Below, in pieces: positions 5,163-6,905 of a stretch of 6,905 nucleotides of DNA. Position 1 is the stretch's first letter, and every line of letters begins with the position of its first letter. The DNA is from an uncultured Streptococcus sp. Lineage in GTDB: Bacteria > Bacillota > Bacilli > Lactobacillales > Aerococcaceae. The translations under genes and the position numbers were made by a program. The DNA lies in NCBI GenBank assembly GCA_916049935.1, contig CAJZJI010000039.1, positions 1-6,905 on the forward strand. The letters are read 5' to 3'. The notes beneath the pieces are model-generated. The model did not search any database and had not been told where the DNA came from. It saw only the letters and a program-made list of their open reading frames with translations.

Positions 5163-5985
5163 TCCTGAGTTTTTAGCAAAAGTGGCTACAGACGCACTTC
5201 TACAAGAAGTCAATCTCGCGCCAAAACCCGGCTTAGTGGACCCTATTTCTGTCGGCGCTCATAAGGACATGACAAAGGAAACCTTCTATCAAAGTATCGT
5301 TGCTCTCCGCCCTTATTTACTGGCCTACGCCGAAGCAGGAAGCCGCCACAATGGCACTCCACTCGACTTATTTAACGAGCTTCGATTCCTTGGAAAACAA
5401 GCCGAAGACGCAATGATGGCCGCTACCAACAATATTAACACTCATAAAGGAGCCAACTTCTCCTTTGCCCTCGTCTTAGGGGCTACAGCTCATACAAAAG
5501 GCAACATTCCTGAAGCCTTGCATTACTGCCACCTAATGACGCGCCACCTCATCGAAGTGGACTTTGCCAACCTCGACCAAAAAGAACATCTCTCTTACGG
5601 TGAAAAACTCTACGTCGAACATGGCATCACAGGAATTCGAGGCGAAGCAGCAACAGGCTACCCAAGCCTTGCAAAAGCCCTCGACTATTACAATACACTA
5701 GACACGCACACACCACGTCACCGCGACCTACTCCTTCTTCTCTACTTGATGACTTTCGTAGAAGACGGAAACCTTATTCACCGCGGCGGAATCGATGCGT
5801 ATAAACAAGTGCAACAAGAAGCACAACAATTATTTGAAGAAGCCCAACCCCTAACAGAAACTGAACTAGCAAACCGACTCGAGGACTACGACAACGTTCT
5901 TATCGAGCGTAACTTGAGCCCAGGAGGCAGCGCAGACCTACTCTCGCTCACCTTCTTCTGTCATAAAATACAACAAAACGGATGA
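5155..5985 (+). CDS. citG: triphosphoribosyl-dephospho-CoA synthase
   Basis: CitG transfers dephospho-CoA onto ATP with release of adenine, giving triphosphoribosyl-dephospho-CoA, the precursor of the citrate lyase prosthetic group that CitX attaches to the acyl carrier subunit. The 276-residue protein has all family blocks: PKPGLVDP at 23-30, GAHKDM 34-39, NTHKGANFSFALVLGA 95-110, GIRGEAATGYPS 160-171, EDGNLIHRGG 203-212 and RNLSPGGSADLLSLTFF 252-268. The start is TTG (5155-5157), overlapping the citO stop by 8 nt; GGAG at 5141-5144 is 10 nt upstream. The first conserved block begins at residue 23, so a later ATG (5269) would remove it and is ruled out. The overlap means translation is coupled to citO. 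In E. faecalis citG is at the far end of the other operon; here it sits with the regulator. Codons ending in C are more frequent than in citH. Confidence 0.94.
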   Translation: MINPEFLAKVATDALLQEVNLAPKPGLVDPISVGAHKDMTKETFYQSIVALRPYLLAYAEAGSRHNGTPLDLFNELRFLGKQAEDAMMAATNNINTHKGANFSFALVLGATAHTKGNIPEALHYCHLMTRHLIEVDFANLDQKEHLSYGEKLYVEHGITGIRGEAATGYPSLAKALDYYNTLDTHTPRHRDLLLLLYLMTFVEDGNLIHRGGIDAYKQVQQEAQQLFEEAQPLTETELANRLEDYDNVLIERNLSPGGSADLLSLTFFCHKIQQNG

Positions 5986-6002
5986 ACCCTCATCCGTTTT
6001 TT
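5975..6002 (+). terminator. rho-independent terminator of citO-citG
   Basis: AAAACGGATGA (5975-5985) pairs perfectly with TCATCCGTTTT (5990-6000) around an ACCC loop, with the T-run continuing to 6002. The left arm contains the last codons and the TGA stop of citG. The A-rich left flank could give some activity on the minus strand as well. Confidence 0.93.
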
Positions 6003-6153
6003 CTTTGCCCTTTTTTCCTCCAAGCGTACACTTTATGTTCTTAGTTTTATCAAGTACCCCCATGTTTCCCCTTCCCTGCGCCAGAGAACGTGACATGCGC
6101 ATGTTCTGTCGCACTCTCCTATTCAAGAAAGGATTAACCTTTTTTAGCGAAAG
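6003..6153. other. gene-free convergent gap, left part
   Basis: About 150 bp between the citG terminator and the large inverted-repeat element. The possible short ORFs here have no ribosome site and no recognisable protein pattern. The only structure seen is the palindrome-centred hairpin at 6084-6118. Local base composition around 6070-6120 is more GC-rich than the flanks. Confidence 0.6.
6084..6118. repeat. hairpin around palindrome ACATGCGCATGT
   Basis: A perfect 12-bp palindrome at 6093-6104 is extended by GTG (6090-6092)/CAC and GAGA/TCTC arms: left order GAGA-ac-GTG-ACATGC, right order GCATGT-tctgtcg-CAC-TCTC. There is no T-run on either side, so it is not a terminator. Its role is unknown; it may be a protein-binding site or part of a larger structured RNA with the element to its right. 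Confidence 0.55.
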
Positions 6154-6350
6154 GGGCCGATATACGAGAGAAACCTCGGATTCTATAATAGCAGTAATGG
6201 GGAATCGTATTAAATGCGAATTAGTAGGAGTTAGGAATTTATTCCGTACTCCTACTTTGAGGCTTTAAAGGTGAGAGACCCTAGGCTCGAACCGGTACCC
6301 CATTATCGCTATTATGAAGACATCCGAGGGAATCTCGAGTATATCGGACC
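6154..6350. other. nested inverted-repeat element, possible structured RNA or mobile remnant
   Basis: Five successive arms pair in mirror order: CCGATATAC (6157-6165) with GTATATCGG (6339-6347); GAGA (6166-6169) with TCTC (6333-6336); CCTCGGAT (6174-6181) with ATCCGAGG (6322-6329); ATAATAGC (6185-6192) with GCTATTAT (6308-6315); TAATGGGG (6195-6202) with CCCCATTA (6298-6305). That is 37 base pairs broken by small internal loops. The roughly 95-nt interior holds another hairpin, GTAGGAGT (6224-6231)/ACTCCTAC (6248-6255), with an inner GGAA/TTCC stem. The shape, a long interrupted helix with a wide inner bubble, resembles 6S-type RNAs in outline, but I recognise no 6S sequence landmark. No ORF, transposase or clear target duplication is seen. 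The strand is undetermined. The base pairing is certain; the identity is unknown. Confidence 0.7.
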
Positions 6351-6360
6351 GTTAGGTCCT
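6346..6360. repeat. small hairpin GGACC-GTTA-GGTCC at the element's right edge
   Basis: A perfect 5-bp inverted repeat with a 4-nt loop (6347-6359 region: GGACC then GTTA then GGTCC) follows directly after the outer arm of the large element and shares its last bases. On the plus strand a pyrimidine-rich tract (TCCTTCTTCT) comes next, which could act as a weak terminator for a plus-strand transcript. This reading is tentative. Confidence 0.4.
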
Positions 6361-6379
6361 CCTTCTTCTATCTATGCAC

Positions 6380-6408
6380 AAAAAAGAGTTAACGCAGTTT
6401 GCGTTAAC
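6380..6408 (-). terminator. rho-independent terminator of gltX
   Basis: Read on the minus strand, GTTAACGCA pairs with TGCGTTAAC (plus-strand arms 6400-6408 and 6388-6396) around a 3-nt loop, followed by CT and a run of six T (plus-strand A run 6380-6385). It lies 15 nt after the gltX stop. The plus-strand side has no T-run, so it acts for gltX. Confidence 0.92.
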
Positions 6409-6423
6409 CCTTTCTGTTAGCTT

Positions 6424-6905
6424 TTATTTAATAAGAGCAAGTGCGGCTTGCACGTGTGCAATGCTGCGTTCTCTTCCAAGCAATTCGATCGTTTTGCCGA
6501 TCTCCGGCCCGTGTGTTTGTCCACTTGTTGCCACACGAATTGGCATAAACAAGTTTTTACCCTTCACGCCAGTTTCCTTTTGAACTTCCTTGATTGCTGC
6601 AAGAATACTTGGTTCATCGAATGTTTCCATTGATTCTAATTTCGCAACAAAAGCGTTCAATACAGTTGGAACTGTTTCGCCTTGAAGCACTTCTTTGGCT
6701 TGTTCATTTTCCACTTCGAAATCTTTTCTGAAGAAGAGCGCTGATAACTCAACGATTTCATTCATGTAGCTCATTTGGTCGTGGTATAAAGCCACTAATT
6801 TCACTAACCAAGCATGTTCTTCAGGAGAAACTTCGTCTTTTACAAGGCCTGCTTCTTTTAATTGAGCAATCGCCATTTCAGCCACTTCTTCTAATGGAGT
6901 TTTCT
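6424..6905 (-). CDS. gltX: glutamyl-tRNA synthetase, C-terminal part (start beyond right edge)
   Basis: The C-terminal 159 residues of a class I glutamyl-tRNA synthetase, which charges tRNA-Glu (and, in most Gram-positives, tRNA-Gln for later amidation). The frame stays open to the window edge, adding about seven codons (KTPLEEV) before the internal GTG at 6885. The visible part is the helical anticodon-binding domain with the family-typical block [18 protein letters not shown] followed by [16 protein letters not shown], near the C-terminus. The stop is TAA at 6426-6424, followed by a terminator. It is convergent with citG and is a housekeeping neighbour with no functional tie to citrate. In many Firmicutes cysE-cysS follow gltX; here the terminator and a gene-free gap follow instead. 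Confidence 0.95.
   Translation of the reverse strand, partial: KTPLEEVAEMAIAQLKEAGLVKDEVSPEEHAWLVKLVALYHDQMSYMNEIVELSALFFRKDFEVENEQAKEVLQGETVPTVLNAFVAKLESMETFDEPSILAAIKEVQKETGVKGKNLFMPIRVATSGQTHGPEIGKTIELLGRERSIAHVQAALALIK

Noticed and set aside
5938..6268. Two overlapping ORFs (minus 5938-6126, plus 6005-6268) in the convergent gap
   Set aside because: No Shine-Dalgarno sequence, no recognisable protein pattern, and they overlap a terminator or the inverted-repeat element.
6280..6300. Minus-strand GGTTCGAGCC resembling a tRNA T-arm, and GGGGTACCGG resembling a T-box core
   Set aside because: The flanking bases do not form the T-stem, no acceptor or anticodon arm can be folded, and the T-box consensus is only partly matched with no downstream gene on that strand.
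6154..6350. CRISPR array or insertion sequence
   Set aside because: There are inverted, not regularly spaced direct repeats, no transposase, and no clear target-site duplication at the edges.
6374..6633. Plus-strand ORFs across the gltX end
   Set aside because: Antisense to the well-conserved gltX C-terminal domain.

Overview
The window looks like a chromosomal piece of a low-GC Gram-positive bacterium of the order Lactobacillales (enterococcal or carnobacterial type). Coding regions are AT-rich and use TTA for leucine heavily, Shine-Dalgarno sequences are strong AGGAGG types, and the gene set matches the citrate fermentation locus described in Enterococcus faecalis. I cannot name the species from the sequence alone.

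Layout. Positions 1-2628 hold a minus-strand operon read from right to left: oadH (novel small subunit of membrane oxaloacetate decarboxylase), oadD (biotin carrier), oadB (Na+-pumping membrane subunit), a 43-codon OadG-like membrane peptide, and the first 188 codons of citC (citrate lyase ligase), which runs off the left edge. A 327-bp divergent control region (2629-2955) carries promoter candidates for both directions, two copies of a cre-like 12-mer and a foldable leader. Rightward lie citH (CitMHS-family metal-citrate transporter), a strong terminator, citO (GntR/FCD regulator) and citG (triphosphoribosyl-dephospho-CoA synthase, overlapping citO and starting with TTG), closed by a second terminator at 5975-6002. 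From the right edge the 3' end of gltX (glutamyl-tRNA synthetase) runs leftward and ends at its own terminator.

How the genes fit together. CitH imports metal-complexed citrate. Citrate lyase, which lies outside the window, splits it to acetate and oxaloacetate; CitC acetylates the lyase prosthetic group and CitG makes the precursor of that group. Oxaloacetate is then decarboxylated by the Oad complex, whose carboxyltransferase OadA is also outside the window. CitO probably activates both arms in response to citrate, and CcpA probably represses them through the cre-like sites.

Most worth a second look: (1) the short OadG-like ORF, easily missed by annotation, which together with OadH suggests a gamma subunit split over two genes; (2) the internal duplication in OadH; (3) a roughly 200-nt nested inverted-repeat structure at 6154-6350 in the convergent gap between citG and gltX, which no gene explains; (4) the twin 12-mer in the divergent control region.
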